This document shows, piece by piece, positions 54,994 to 64,000 of a stretch of DNA of 64,000 nucleotides. The stretch's first letter is position 1. The number at the start of each line of letters is the position of its first letter. Below the pieces are notes generated by a model. The model saw nothing but the letters and a program-made list of their open reading frames with translations, made no database searches and had not been told where the DNA came from. Location of the stretch: positions 1,550,001 to 1,614,000 of the forward strand of contig NZ_JACIEQ010000001.1 of the NCBI RefSeq assembly GCF_014196965.1. Reading direction: 5' to 3'. The position numbers and the translations under genes were made by a program. Origin of the DNA: Actibacterium naphthalenivorans. Lineage in GTDB: Bacteria > Pseudomonadota > Alphaproteobacteria > Rhodobacterales > Rhodobacteraceae.

Positions 54994-56031
54994 TCAGCCG
55001 CGTTGCAGGGTGTCGCCGATGCTCAGCCGCGGGGTCAGTTCGATCCGCTCGTCGGCGTGGTCCAGGCCGGCCTCGGTGCAGCGGGCGATGATCTCGGCCG
55101 CCTTTCTGCCGATCTCGCGCCGGCAGGCATCCATCGTCGCGAGCTTCGGGTTCATGCCGTCAAGAAGTTCGATGCCGTTGAACCCCGCCAGCCCGACCTG
55201 GCCGGGCACCGCGATGCCATTGTCCAGGCAGTAAAGCAGCCCGCCCGCGGCGATCATGTCGTTCGAATAGTAGAGGAAATCGATATCCGGGGTGCGTTTC
55301 AGAACCGTCTCGGTCATCTCGCGCCCTTTCAGAAGGGCTGAACCGCCGGAATAGAACTCGTGATCGGCCATTTCGATGCCCGCCTTGGCCAGCGCGCCGG
55401 TAAAGCCTTCGAACCGTTTGCGCGCGCGGTGGTCCAGCGGCATCTTCGTGCCCAGAAAGGCAATGCGCTTGTACCCTGCCGCAGCGATCGCATTGGCCAT
55501 TTCCTTGCCCGCGCGGCGGTGCGAAATGCCGACCACGGAATCGACCGGGGTGCCATCGGTATCCATGATCTCGACAATCGGGATGCCCGCGTTCTCCAGC
55601 ATGGCGCGGGAGGCGTCGCTGTGTTCCAGCCCGGCGATGATCACGCCCGACGGCCGCCATGACAGCATTTCATACAAGACACGCTCTTCGCGTTCGGGGC
55701 GGTAATGGGTGATGCCCACCACCGGCTGCAGCGGGCTTTCCTCCAGCACCTCGGAAATGCCGGTCATGACCTCGGGGAACACCATGTTGGACATCGACGG
55801 AATGATCACCGCCACGAGGTTCACCCGTTGCGACGCCAGCGCGCCGGCGATCTTGTTGGGCACATAGCCCAGCCTTTTGGAGGCGGCCAGCACACGTTCC
55901 CGCGTGGCCTGGCTGACATCGCCGCGATTGCGAAGTACGCGGCTGACGGTCATCTCACTGACCCCCGACGCTTCCGAGACATCGCGAAGGGTCAGCGGGC
56001 GGCGTGGCCGGGGGGGAGGTGCGTCGTTCAA
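54994..56031 (-). CDS. LacI-family transcriptional regulator
   Basis: About 345 residues from a proposed TTG at 56031. LTLRDVSEASGVSEMTVSRVLRNRGDVSQATRERV is the LacI helix-turn-helix with hinge (RLGYVPNKIAGALAS). The periplasmic-binding-like core follows: VAVIIPSMSNMVFPEVMTGI, VGISHRRAG, KRIAFLG, YYSNDMIAAGGLL. It resembles GntR-type gluconate repressors. No sugar operon is adjacent, and the effector is unknown. Start choice is uncertain. Confidence 0.82.
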   Translation of the reverse strand: MNDAPPPRPRRPLTLRDVSEASGVSEMTVSRVLRNRGDVSQATRERVLAASKRLGYVPNKIAGALASQRVNLVAVIIPSMSNMVFPEVMTGISEVLEESPLQPVVGITHYRPEREERVLYEMLSWRPSGVIIAGLEHSDASRAMLENAGIPIVEIMDTDGTPVDSVVGISHRRAGKEMANAIAAAGYKRIAFLGTKMPLDHRARKRFEGFTGALAKAGIEMADHEFYSGGSALLKGREMTETVLKRTPDIDFLYYSNDMIAAGGLLYCLDNGIAVPGQVGLAGFNGIELLDGMNPKLATMDACRREIGRKAAEIIARCTEAGLDHADERIELTPRLSIGDTLQRG

Positions 56032-56170
56032 TGGCGTGCCCTGTCGCTTGCAAACTCTGGTTCTAGTTAGCGGTAAAGGTGCCGATTGTCCAAGGGCCAA
56101 GCGCGGCGGGCGCACGGGTGAAACAGGCAGGGTTGAAACCGCGCCGCTTTCCGGCAACAACTACGCCACC

Positions 56171-56247
56171 GGCCCCGTAGCTCAGCAGGATAGAGCGACC
56201 GCCTCCTAAGCGGTAGGTCAGTGGTTCGAATCCACTCGGGGTCACCA
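56171..56247 (+). tRNA. tRNA-Arg(CCU)
   Basis: 77-nt cloverleaf with encoded CCA. Acceptor GGCCCCG pairs with CGGGGTC (one G-U), anticodon stem CCGC/GCGG encloses CTCCTAA giving anticodon CCU, and the T arm is GTGGTTCGAATCCAC. It reads AGG codons. Confidence 0.95.
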
Positions 56248-56254
56248 TTCCGCG

Positions 56255-57115
56255 CTATCCGTTCAGCAAGGCCCGGTGTTCGGCGATCAGGTCGCGCAGA
56301 AAACCGGCCACGGCGCGGACGCGCGGCACCGTTGCAAGATCGCGGTGGATCACCAGCCACATATCCTGCGTCATCCCGGTTTGCTCGCGCGCGCGGGTCA
56401 GCCCCGTGCCGCGCCCCAGAAAATCCGGCAGCACCGCGAGGCCAAGCCCGATACGCGCGGCCTGGGCCTGGGCCGAGAGCGTCGTGGTGGCCAGCACCGG
56501 CGGGCGGCCGGCCAGACGGGCAGTGATCCAGCGCGCGACGAGCAGGTTGGCGTGGCTTGCGTCCCACCCGATCAGCGGCACCTCTGCGCCACGGTCACTG
56601 GCGGCCACCAGATCGGGGCTGCCGTAAAGGCCATAGCCCACGCGTGCCAGCCGCTGCCGGGTGACATTGCCATGCACCGGCGCTTGCATCCGCAGCGCCA
56701 GGTCGGCCTCATGCCGGTTCAGATCGACCGAGGCGATATCGGTCGAGATGGCCAGCGACAGTTGCGGATGGCGGCCCAGAAGCCGGGGCAGGGCGGGCAG
56801 GATCAGGTTGGAGGCCAGTGTTTCGGCGGTTGCCAGCCGCACCTGGCCGGCCACCTGAGACCGGGCGCTGGCCCCGGCGCCAAAGGCATGGGCGGCGGTC
56901 TCCAGCGCCTCGGCACGGGGCACAAGCGCGGCGCCCTCGTCCGACAGCCGGTAGCCCGATTGATGGCGCAGGAAAAGCGGCACACCCAGCGCGGCCTCCA
57001 GCCGCTCGATCCGCCGCGCGACGGTGGCCAGCCCCAGATCCAGCGTTTCCGCCGCTCCGCGCAGGCTGCCGGCCCGCGCCACTGACAGAAAGACCCTGGC
57101 ATCGTCCCAGTTCAC
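56255..57115 (-). CDS. LysR-family transcriptional regulator
   Basis: 286 residues from a GTG at 57115 (AGGAGG 7 bases upstream). WDDARVFLSVARAGSLRGAAETLDLGLATVARRIERLEAALGVPLF is the LysR HTH; the remainder is the co-inducer-binding domain. It is divergent from the aldo/keto reductase across ~107 bp, a typical LysR regulator/target layout, so it probably controls that gene. Confidence 0.88.
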   Translation of the reverse strand: MNWDDARVFLSVARAGSLRGAAETLDLGLATVARRIERLEAALGVPLFLRHQSGYRLSDEGAALVPRAEALETAAHAFGAGASARSQVAGQVRLATAETLASNLILPALPRLLGRHPQLSLAISTDIASVDLNRHEADLALRMQAPVHGNVTRQRLARVGYGLYGSPDLVAASDRGAEVPLIGWDASHANLLVARWITARLAGRPPVLATTTLSAQAQAARIGLGLAVLPDFLGRGTGLTRAREQTGMTQDMWLVIHRDLATVPRVRAVAGFLRDLIAEHRALLNG

Positions 57116-57224
57116 CGTGCCGCCTCCTGTTCCGGTATCGGAAAACGGATTGCCGTTTTTGACTATAACGCCCCGATTGCGGGACACCTAGCTCTGCTGT
57201 GTTGCTTGAAAAGGAGGGTGCATG

Positions 57225-58208
57225 ATGCAGACCCGCAATTTGACGAAAGACCTGACCGTTTCGGCCCTAGGGCTCGGCTGCATGGGTATGAGCGAATTCT
57301 ACGGCGCCCGCGACGATGCGGAATCGCTGCGCGTGCTCGACCGGGCGCTGGAGCTTGGGATCACCTTCTACGATACGTCCGACATGTATGGCCCGCACCA
57401 TAACGAAGAGCTGCTGGGCGGCTGGATCAAGGACAAGCGCGACCGGGTGGTGCTGGCGACCAAGTTCGGCGTCGTGCGCGACCCCGGCGCATATGGCCGC
57501 AGTGTGGATAACAGCCCGGCCTATGCCCGCAAGGCGCTGGAGGCGTCGCTGACCCGGCTCGGCACCGACCATATCGACCTTTACTATGTTCACCGGATCG
57601 AGGCCGACCGCCCGATCGAAGAGGTGATGGGCGCCCTGTCGGACTTCGTGGCCGAGGGCAAGATCCGCCATATCGGGCTGAGCGAGGCCAGCGTCGAAAC
57701 CCTGCGCCGGGCCCATGCGGTGCATCCCGTGACCGCCCTCCAGACCGAATATTCCCTGTGGACGCGCGAGGTGGAGGCCGAAATCCTGCCGACCTGCCGC
57801 GAGCTTGGCATCGGGTTCGTGCCCTATTCGCCGCTGGGCCGCGGCTTTCTGACCGGGCGGTTCACCGGCGCGCAGGATTTCGAGGCGGGTGATTTCCGCG
57901 CTGCCCTGCCGCGCTTTGCGGGTGACAACCTGCAGGCCAACCTGGCCCTGGCCGACAAGGTGCGCGACGTGGCCCAAGATGCGGGCGCGACACCGGCGCA
58001 GGTGGCGCTGGCATGGCTGCTGGCGCAGGGCGACGATATCGTGCCGATCCCCGGCACCAAGCGGGTGAAATACCTTGAGGACAACGTGGGCGCCGTGGGC
58101 CTGACACTGAGCGACGCGCAGATGGCCGCACTGACCGAGGCATCGGGCAGCCTGCCCGTCATCGGCGCGCGGTATAGCGAAGAGGGGATGAAAGGGGTCA
58201 ATGTCTGA
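57225..58208 (+). CDS. Aldo/keto reductase
   Basis: 327 residues from ATG 57225 (AAGGAGG 7 bases upstream; ATG 57222 also in frame). [33 protein letters not shown] (catalytic Tyr/Asp), VLATKFG (Lys), DLYYVHRI (His) and [13 protein letters not shown] are the AKR signatures. NADPH-dependent carbonyl reductase; substrate unknown. Regulated probably by the divergent LysR. Confidence 0.92.
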   Translation: MQTRNLTKDLTVSALGLGCMGMSEFYGARDDAESLRVLDRALELGITFYDTSDMYGPHHNEELLGGWIKDKRDRVVLATKFGVVRDPGAYGRSVDNSPAYARKALEASLTRLGTDHIDLYYVHRIEADRPIEEVMGALSDFVAEGKIRHIGLSEASVETLRRAHAVHPVTALQTEYSLWTREVEAEILPTCRELGIGFVPYSPLGRGFLTGRFTGAQDFEAGDFRAALPRFAGDNLQANLALADKVRDVAQDAGATPAQVALAWLLAQGDDIVPIPGTKRVKYLEDNVGAVGLTLSDAQMAALTEASGSLPVIGARYSEEGMKGVNV

Positions 58209-58226
58209 CCCTGTCCGGGCGCTGTC

Positions 58227-58517
58227 TCAGTAGCGCAGGAAGAACTGGCCGGCGCTTGGTTTGCGTTCGGCCAGCCCGTCCCGCTCGAAGATCGACATGA
58301 CGTTGAGCAGCGTCCAGCCGTCCCGTGCGAGGCGGGTGCGGATCTCCGCCGCCGCGGCGGCGGTGCTGGCGCAGGCGGAATCGGGAAGCTCGATGACGCC
58401 GTAGTGAAGACGCAGCGGATTGTCCCGCTTGGCCTTGTAGTCGGCGAAACAGGCGGCCGAGGCCGGAACGGCCGAAAGCAAGGCCAGGCAAAGCGGGATT
58501 ACGAAGCGGCTGTTCAT
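58227..58517 (-). CDS. Small secreted protein of unknown function
   Basis: 96 residues from ATG 58517, with a signal peptide (FVIPLCLALLSAVPASA) and two Cys (ACFADYKAK and SACAST). The GWTLLNVMSIFERDG and FFLRY segments look conserved but match no named domain known to me. It is convergent with the aldo/keto reductase. No function is assigned. Confidence 0.65.
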   Translation of the reverse strand: MNSRFVIPLCLALLSAVPASAACFADYKAKRDNPLRLHYGVIELPDSACASTAAAAAEIRTRLARDGWTLLNVMSIFERDGLAERKPSAGQFFLRY

Positions 58518-58670
58518 GGGGGTGAGTGTGGCGATCCGGCGGGTGTTATTCAACAATCTTCCTGCGTCATGCCCCGGTTATCGGCCCGCCGGGGGGCCGC
58601 GCCCCGGCACCTGCCTGCCGAGCCGACGGTTTTCACTTGCGGCGGGTCCGGCGGCGGGCGATGTCGGGTC

Positions 58671-59309
58671 ATGATCACCACTGCCCCTGATTTCAGCTTC
58701 GAACAGGCCGCGTTCGCGCGCGGTGCCCGCACCGTCATCGGCGTGGACGAGGTGGGCCGCGGCCCGCTCGCCGGTCCGGTGACCGCCGCCGCGGTGCGGC
58801 TCGATCCGGCGCGCATTCCCGCCGGGCTGAACGATTCCAAAAAGCTGGGCGCCCGACGCCGCGAAGCGATCTATGCCGAGCTGATCGAGGTTGCCGATGT
58901 GTCGGTCGCCCATGCCAGCGTGGAAGAGATCGACCGGATCAACATCCTTGCCGCGTCGCATCTTGCCATGTGCCGCGCCATCGCGGGGCTGCCGGCGCGG
59001 GCCGACCTTGCGCTGATCGACGGCAATCTTCTGCCAAAGGATCTGCCCTGCGCGGGCGAGGCGATCATCAAGGGCGATGCCCGTTCACTGTCGATTTCGG
59101 CGGCGTCGATTGCGGCCAAGATATGCCGTGACCGGATCATGGTGGATTTGGCGCAACAGCATCCGGGCTATGGCTGGGAGACGAACGCAGGATACGGCTC
59201 CAAAGCGCATATGGAGGCGCTGCGAAATCTTGGTGTGACCCCACACCATAGACGTTCCTTCAAGCCCGTCTACAATATCTTGTATCAAGACAAATCTGTA
59301 AGTGACTGA
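58671..59309 (+). CDS. rnhB: Ribonuclease HII
   Basis: 212 residues from ATG 58671. IGVDEVGRGPLAGPV holds the first catalytic Asp-Glu, LNDSKKLGARRRE, LIDGNLLP (Asp) and SISAASIAAKICRDRIM (Asp) complete the site. It removes RNA (ribonucleotides) from RNA/DNA hybrids. Located just upstream of ccrM, an arrangement common in alphaproteobacteria. Confidence 0.96.
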   Translation: MITTAPDFSFEQAAFARGARTVIGVDEVGRGPLAGPVTAAAVRLDPARIPAGLNDSKKLGARRREAIYAELIEVADVSVAHASVEEIDRINILAASHLAMCRAIAGLPARADLALIDGNLLPKDLPCAGEAIIKGDARSLSISAASIAAKICRDRIMVDLAQQHPGYGWETNAGYGSKAHMEALRNLGVTPHHRRSFKPVYNILYQDKSVSD

Positions 59310-59346
59310 TTCAAAAAAGAATTTGACGGCGAATCGCCTTTGACTC
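59308..59346. promoter_or_regulatory. Cluster of three GANTC methylation sites upstream of ccrM
   Basis: GATTC (59308-59312), GAATC (59331-59335) and GACTC (59342-59346) lie in the 90-bp leader before ccrM. GANTC is the target of CcrM itself. TTTGAC also recurs at 59322, 59339 and 59350. Methylation-dependent control of ccrM, as known in Caulobacter, is plausible. Confidence 0.6.
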
Positions 59347-59354
59347 ATCTTTGA

Positions 59355-60512
<1,158 letters not shown>

Positions 60513-60567
60513 TTTCAACACACGGTTTACCGCCGGTGCCTGTGGCCTGACACCACGGCATCAACTT

Positions 60568-60593
60568 GCCCCGCCCTTCGGCGGGGCTTTTTT
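60568..60593 (+). terminator. Rho-independent terminator after ccrM
   Basis: GCCCCGCC (60568-60575) pairs with GGCGGGGC around CTTC, then a six-T run (60588-60593). Confidence 0.9.
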
Positions 60594-60595
60594 GC

Positions 60596-61399
60596 TCAAC
60601 CGGGCGCGATGGCCGCCCAGCCCGCGGGGCTGCGGCGGAAGACATGTGTGGTGGCCGGCCGGAACTGCGGTGTTTCCCCCTCTGCCGTCATGCGCTGAAT
60701 AACCGCCTCGTCGCCTTTCAGCGTCAGAATGGCGAAATCGTTGGGCTCGTCGCGCAGCCGCGTCGACAGGCCGGTGCCCACGTGAAGCTGCAACATCCGC
60801 CTCTGGTTGGTACGAGACACGAACGGCCCGGCGTTCCAGCTGTGCAGATGCCCGCTCAGCACGATATCCGCGCCGCAACCGGCCAACCTGTCGATCGCGC
60901 CCGAGGCGCCACGCATCAGTTTCTTGCGCGCGTCCGGCCCCTGTTCCAGCGGGTGATGCGCGACCAGAATGTTGATCGGGCCGGTCTCGGCAAAGGTCTG
61001 GCAGACCCGCGTGACCGCGCGGGGGCGGATCCGGCCGCGCTGCCCGCTGTAGGGGTTGACGGTATTCAGCCCGGCCACCCGCATTTGCGGATCGTTATGC
61101 TCCGGCTCCAACTGGTCGCCGATCCAGCGCCGGTAGCGGGCGAAGGGCGTGATCCAGCGCAAGAGGGGATTGTACAGCGGAATGTCATGGTTGCCCGGCA
61201 CGATCAGGCTGGGTGCTTCGATCCTGTCGATGAAGGCGCGGGCCTGCTGAAACTGACTGTGCCGCGCGCGCTGGGTCAGATCGCCCGAGATCACCACCAG
61301 ATGCGGCGCGGCATCGTTCACGGCCGTCAGCAGCGGATCCAGCAATTCAGGCCGCGTGCGCCCGAAATGCAGATCCGACATGTGGACGATCCGCCTCAT
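60596..61399 (-). CDS. Calcineurin-like metallophosphoesterase
   Basis: 267 residues. RIVHMSDLHFGR (metal site), ISGDLTQ, GNHD in VPGNHDIPL, HHPLEQ and GHLHSW are the five metallophosphoesterase motifs. Related to 3',5'-cAMP phosphodiesterase (CpdA)-like proteins, but the substrate is not certain. Its start overlaps the lipid kinase gene stop by 4 bases, suggesting coupled function. Confidence 0.85.
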   Translation of the reverse strand: MRRIVHMSDLHFGRTRPELLDPLLTAVNDAAPHLVVISGDLTQRARHSQFQQARAFIDRIEAPSLIVPGNHDIPLYNPLLRWITPFARYRRWIGDQLEPEHNDPQMRVAGLNTVNPYSGQRGRIRPRAVTRVCQTFAETGPINILVAHHPLEQGPDARKKLMRGASGAIDRLAGCGADIVLSGHLHSWNAGPFVSRTNQRRMLQLHVGTGLSTRLRDEPNDFAILTLKGDEAVIQRMTAEGETPQFRPATTHVFRRSPAGWAAIAPG

Positions 61400-62370
61400 G
61401 CGCCCCCGTCGCCGGCCGGGACGATCACGGTCAGCGCGTCGCGTCGCAGCTGGAAATGCAGCGGGGCGGTCATCACTTCCTTTTCGCCGTCGCGGGCGAT
61501 CAGGTTCTTGCTGCGCCGGGTTTCGATCACGATGTCGCGGCCGCCGATCAGCTCCACATCGCGGCCCACCTGCATGCTGCGGTTGGCCAGCATCAGGGCA
61601 TGGCGCACCAGCCCCAGGCGCCCGTGATCGGCGGCGACATAGAGGGCGAACCTGCCGTTGCGCACGTGGTCGGCGCCCTCCAGTTCGAATTGTTCAAGCT
61701 GATAGGCGCTGTTGGCGACAAAGGCCAAGGGAGAGCGCATCCGGCGCACCTCGCCATCCACGACGATGCGCATGGTCAGCGGGTTGGTGAAATTCACCAG
61801 CGCCACGATGACGGACCAATAAGCCGCGATCCGGCTGCGGCCCCAGCGGCGATAGACGCCCTCGCGCTGATCGAGGATCGCGGGATAGGCGCCAAGGCTG
61901 GCGTTGTTCAGAAAGGTTCTGCCGTTCACCTCGCCTACCGAAACGGGCGCGGTCTGCCCGCCGCGGATCACGGCCATCGCCTCGTCCGGGGCTTCGGGGA
62001 TGCCCAGTCCGCGCGCGAAATAGTTGAACGTGCCCAGCGGCAGCACGCCCATCACATGATCCGTACCCTTCAGTTGCGAGGCGACGGCGCAGATGGTTCC
62101 GTCGCCGCCCGCGGCAACGATGGTGCCATATCCTTCGTCCATCGCCCGGCGCGTCTCTTCGACGATATCACTGCCTTCACCGATCTGTTTCAGGTTGCTG
62201 CGCCCCGGATGGTCGCGCAGCCATTCTTCAAGGCTTGCGCGGGTTTGCGCGCCATCCTCGGCCCCGGCGCCGGGGTTGAAGATCACGCACAGGTCGCGCC
62301 CTGCGGCGGCGTTTACGTCCGGCATATGTCTGACCGCCTGGTTGGGGCCCGGCTGTTCGAGCTGTTGCAT
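61396..62370 (-). CDS. Diacylglycerol/sphingosine-type lipid kinase
   Basis: About 324 residues; start ATG 62370 (ATG 62325 is an alternative with a better ribosome site). FNPGAG, AAGGDGTICAVASQL (GGDGT nucleotide motif) and GVLPLGTFNYFARGLGIP define the DAGK catalytic domain; SLGAYPAILDQREG follows. It likely phosphorylates a membrane lipid. It is paired with the metallophosphoesterase. Confidence 0.88.
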   Translation of the reverse strand: MQQLEQPGPNQAVRHMPDVNAAAGRDLCVIFNPGAGAEDGAQTRASLEEWLRDHPGRSNLKQIGEGSDIVEETRRAMDEGYGTIVAAGGDGTICAVASQLKGTDHVMGVLPLGTFNYFARGLGIPEAPDEAMAVIRGGQTAPVSVGEVNGRTFLNNASLGAYPAILDQREGVYRRWGRSRIAAYWSVIVALVNFTNPLTMRIVVDGEVRRMRSPLAFVANSAYQLEQFELEGADHVRNGRFALYVAADHGRLGLVRHALMLANRSMQVGRDVELIGGRDIVIETRRSKNLIARDGEKEVMTAPLHFQLRRDALTVIVPAGDGGA

Positions 62371-62418
62371 CACGCAGGCCAAACGTGGCAGGGGCCGACT
62401 TGTTCCGGTAAAGATGCG

Positions 62419-63576
62419 TCAGGCCCCGCGCGGCTTCGGCGTGTCGCCCCTGTTATAGGGCGTCCAGTCGTCAATCTCGGGATAGAACTGCCTGCGCCAG
62501 GCGCGCACCCGCGGGTTCATTCGCCGCCGCCACAGGCGCGGGAACATCGCCATCGTCGCCATCGCCGGATAGCCGAACGGAAGCTGCGGTGCCGCGTCTT
62601 CGGCATAGGTCTGCAGCAGGGGAAAGCGCCGGTCGGGTTTGTAATGGTGGTCGGAATGGCGCTGAAGGTTGATCAAAAGCCAGTTCGACGCCCTGTGCGC
62701 CGCGTTCCACGAATGCCGGGGCAGGACGTGTTCGTATTTCCCGTCACCAAGGTATTTGCGGGTCAGCCCGTAATGTTCGATGTAATTCGTGAGTTCGAGC
62801 TGCCAGACCGCGGCCAGCGCCTGCCACAGAAACAACAGGGCGCCGACCCATCCGCCGACCGCCAGCGCCAGCAGCAGCGCGCCCGCCTGAAGCGCGCCGT
62901 AGCGCCAGAACGGGTTTGCGCGGTGCCAGCGTGGCAGCCCCTTGCGCGCCAGCATCTGCGTCTCGGCATGCCAGGCCGACCGGGGGCACTGCCGCAGTAC
63001 GCGCAGAAAGAAGCGGTGGAATCCTTCGTTGTAGCGCGCTGTGACCGCATCGCGCGGGGTGCCGACGTGGCGGTGATGCACCAACAGGTGTTCCGAACGG
63101 AAGTGGCTGTAGAGAACCGAGGCGAGCAGCAGATCGGCCAGCCAGCGTTCAAGCCGGTTTTTCTGGTGCATCAGCTCATGCGCATAGACGATGCCGATGG
63201 TGCCCGACACCACCCCGACGCCGTAAAAGAGCCCGATGATCTCGAACGCCGAAAGGTGGCTGGTATGGGTCACCCACCAGATCATGCCATAGATCGTCAG
63301 CGCCTGGAGCGGGAACCAGATCAGGGTGATCAGCCGGTACCAGAACAGGGATGCGTCGGGTGTGCCGGTGTCGGCATTCTGCTGGTTCAGACCCGTGATC
63401 AGATCCAGCAGCGTGATCAGCGCCCAGGCGTAGAGCGGCGGCAAAAGAACGGCCCAGCCGCCGTAGGCCGCCCCTAGAACCACCAGCGGGAAAAGCAGAA
63501 GCGACAGCCAGAATGGCAGCGCGTTGCGCAGATCCGCGCTCCGGCGGGTGGGGGGCTCTGGTGTGTGGCCTGGCAT
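62419..63576 (-). CDS. alkB: Alkane 1-monooxygenase (AlkB-type)
   Basis: 385 residues, membrane protein with ~6 helices. The diiron histidine boxes are present: HELMH, EHLLVHHRHVGT and QRHSDHHYKP. These are the AlkB hallmark, distinguishing it from simple desaturases. It hydroxylates terminal carbons of medium-chain alkanes or related compounds with rubredoxin electrons; no rubredoxin gene is seen nearby. It lies 12 bp from the mutY 3' end, so they may be co-transcribed. Confidence 0.87.
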   Translation of the reverse strand: MPGHTPEPPTRRSADLRNALPFWLSLLLFPLVVLGAAYGGWAVLLPPLYAWALITLLDLITGLNQQNADTGTPDASLFWYRLITLIWFPLQALTIYGMIWWVTHTSHLSAFEIIGLFYGVGVVSGTIGIVYAHELMHQKNRLERWLADLLLASVLYSHFRSEHLLVHHRHVGTPRDAVTARYNEGFHRFFLRVLRQCPRSAWHAETQMLARKGLPRWHRANPFWRYGALQAGALLLALAVGGWVGALLFLWQALAAVWQLELTNYIEHYGLTRKYLGDGKYEHVLPRHSWNAAHRASNWLLINLQRHSDHHYKPDRRFPLLQTYAEDAAPQLPFGYPAMATMAMFPRLWRRRMNPRVRAWRRQFYPEIDDWTPYNRGDTPKPRGA

Positions 63577-63588
63577 GAAGTCGGGCCC

Positions 63589-64000
63589 CTATGCCGGAAC
63601 CAGGGCGGGTTGCCCGAGGTCGAACGCCTTGCGCATCACCGTGGGCAGGCCAGAGGGGCGGAACTCCTGCGCCGGGATGAACCGGCCCCGGGCCGGGGCG
63701 GCATCCATCGGCAGATCGGCGACGCGCAGGGCAAGGCGCAGGTGGAAATGGGTGAAGGTGTGGCGCACCTCGGCGCCGGGGTCGCGCCAGTTTGCGGCCA
63801 GTGGCGGGGCCTCTTGCGCGGCATCGCCCCATTCGGCGCCGGGCCAGCCCAGCATCCCGCCCAGAAGCCCCTTGTCCGGGCGGCGTTCCAGCAGCCACGC
63901 GCCATCGGCACGGCGCCCCAGATAGGCGATGCCGTGGCGCGTGGGTTTCGGCTTTTTCGGCAATTTGCGGGGCAGGTCGGCCTGGGTGCCAAGGGCGCGG
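63589..64000 (-). CDS. mutY: A/G-specific adenine DNA glycosylase, C-terminal part (cut by window edge)
   Basis: The last ~137 residues are visible; the frame continues past 64000. The sequence from LGTQADLPRKLPKKPKPTRHGIAYL into GLLGGMLGWPGAEW is the C-terminal Nudix-like domain of MutY, which recognises 8-oxoguanine opposite A. HTFTHFHLRLAL is a typical motif there. The catalytic and 4Fe-4S regions lie outside the window. Confidence 0.9.
   Translation of the reverse strand, partial: RALGTQADLPRKLPKKPKPTRHGIAYLGRRADGAWLLERRPDKGLLGGMLGWPGAEWGDAAQEAPPLAANWRDPGAEVRHTFTHFHLRLALRVADLPMDAAPARGRFIPAQEFRPSGLPTVMRKAFDLGQPALVPA

Noticed and set aside
61456-63477. A long plus-strand open frame (~670 codons) opposite the lipid kinase and alkB genes.
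   Set aside because: It is a shadow of real minus-strand genes in GC-rich DNA; its translation has no family features.

Overview
The window is a GC-rich chromosomal segment of an alphaproteobacterium, most likely Rhodobacterales (Rhodobacter/Roseobacter/Paracoccus relatives). The main reasons are: a MarR-type PetP and OmpR-type PetR pair; a petABC cytochrome bc1 operon; a class I cytochrome of the c2/c550 type; CcrM next to RNase HII with GANTC sites between them; the cysG-DUF2849-sulfite reductase-cysH-DUF934-fpr sulfur operon; and an LpxQ-like outer-membrane barrel. This assignment rests on recognised protein families and gene order only; no database search was run.

Layout. 1-7501: surface polysaccharide locus with two sulfotransferase-like proteins (one cut by the window edge), an FkbM-methyltransferase/GT2 fusion, a GT2 enzyme and a KpsM/KpsE/KpsT-type capsule exporter; the first ~4.5 kb is visibly more AT-rich than the rest. 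7.5-15 kb: a small secreted protein, IlvE, PetP-PetR, then a tightly overlapping HDAC-family/xseB/ispA/dxs run that supplies the isoprenoid precursor pathway, followed by ExoD. 15-25.9 kb: a YeeZ-like SDR, AMP nucleosidase, HU, an EamA transporter, AroC, a cytochrome c2-like protein, a SulP transporter, and a TPP riboswitch driving thiBPQ. 25.96-27.78 kb: a small AT-richer accessory island with a frameshifted small gene, an unknown winged-helix-like gene, an aberrant class II tRNA (leucine-type body, UGG proline anticodon) and a decayed IS1595-family transposase.

27.8-30.6 kb: petABC. 30.8-35 kb: an LpxQ-like barrel, two GST-fold proteins, MtaB, DapF and tRNA-Lys. 35.2-40.6 kb: assimilatory sulfate reduction operon on the minus strand, with an in-frame CysH-DUF934 fusion. 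40.9-46.5 kb: TamA-TamB envelope assembly. 46.5-49.8 kb: dTDP-rhamnose operon rfbCBDA. 50-55 kb: a large RTX protein and a GT39/LAB_N/GT2 membrane-glycan trio. 55-64 kb: a LacI regulator, tRNA-Arg, a LysR/aldo-keto reductase divergent pair, RNase HII-CcrM, a metallophosphoesterase/diacylglycerol kinase pair, an AlkB-type monooxygenase and the C-terminal part of MutY.

The genes fit a free-living aerobic marine or soil bacterium with an elaborate, possibly sulfated, rhamnose-containing envelope. SulP and the cys operon can supply reduced sulfur; the same activated sulfate pool (APS/PAPS) would feed the sulfotransferases. The most unusual element is the leucine-like tRNA with a proline anticodon, which, if expressed and charged by LeuRS, would place leucine at proline codons. 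Other points for a second look are the CysH-DUF934 fusion with an internal Shine-Dalgarno, the near-identical 38-bp repeat found at two gene 3' ends, the Ser replacement of a conserved catalytic Cys in DapF, and the GANTC cluster before ccrM.
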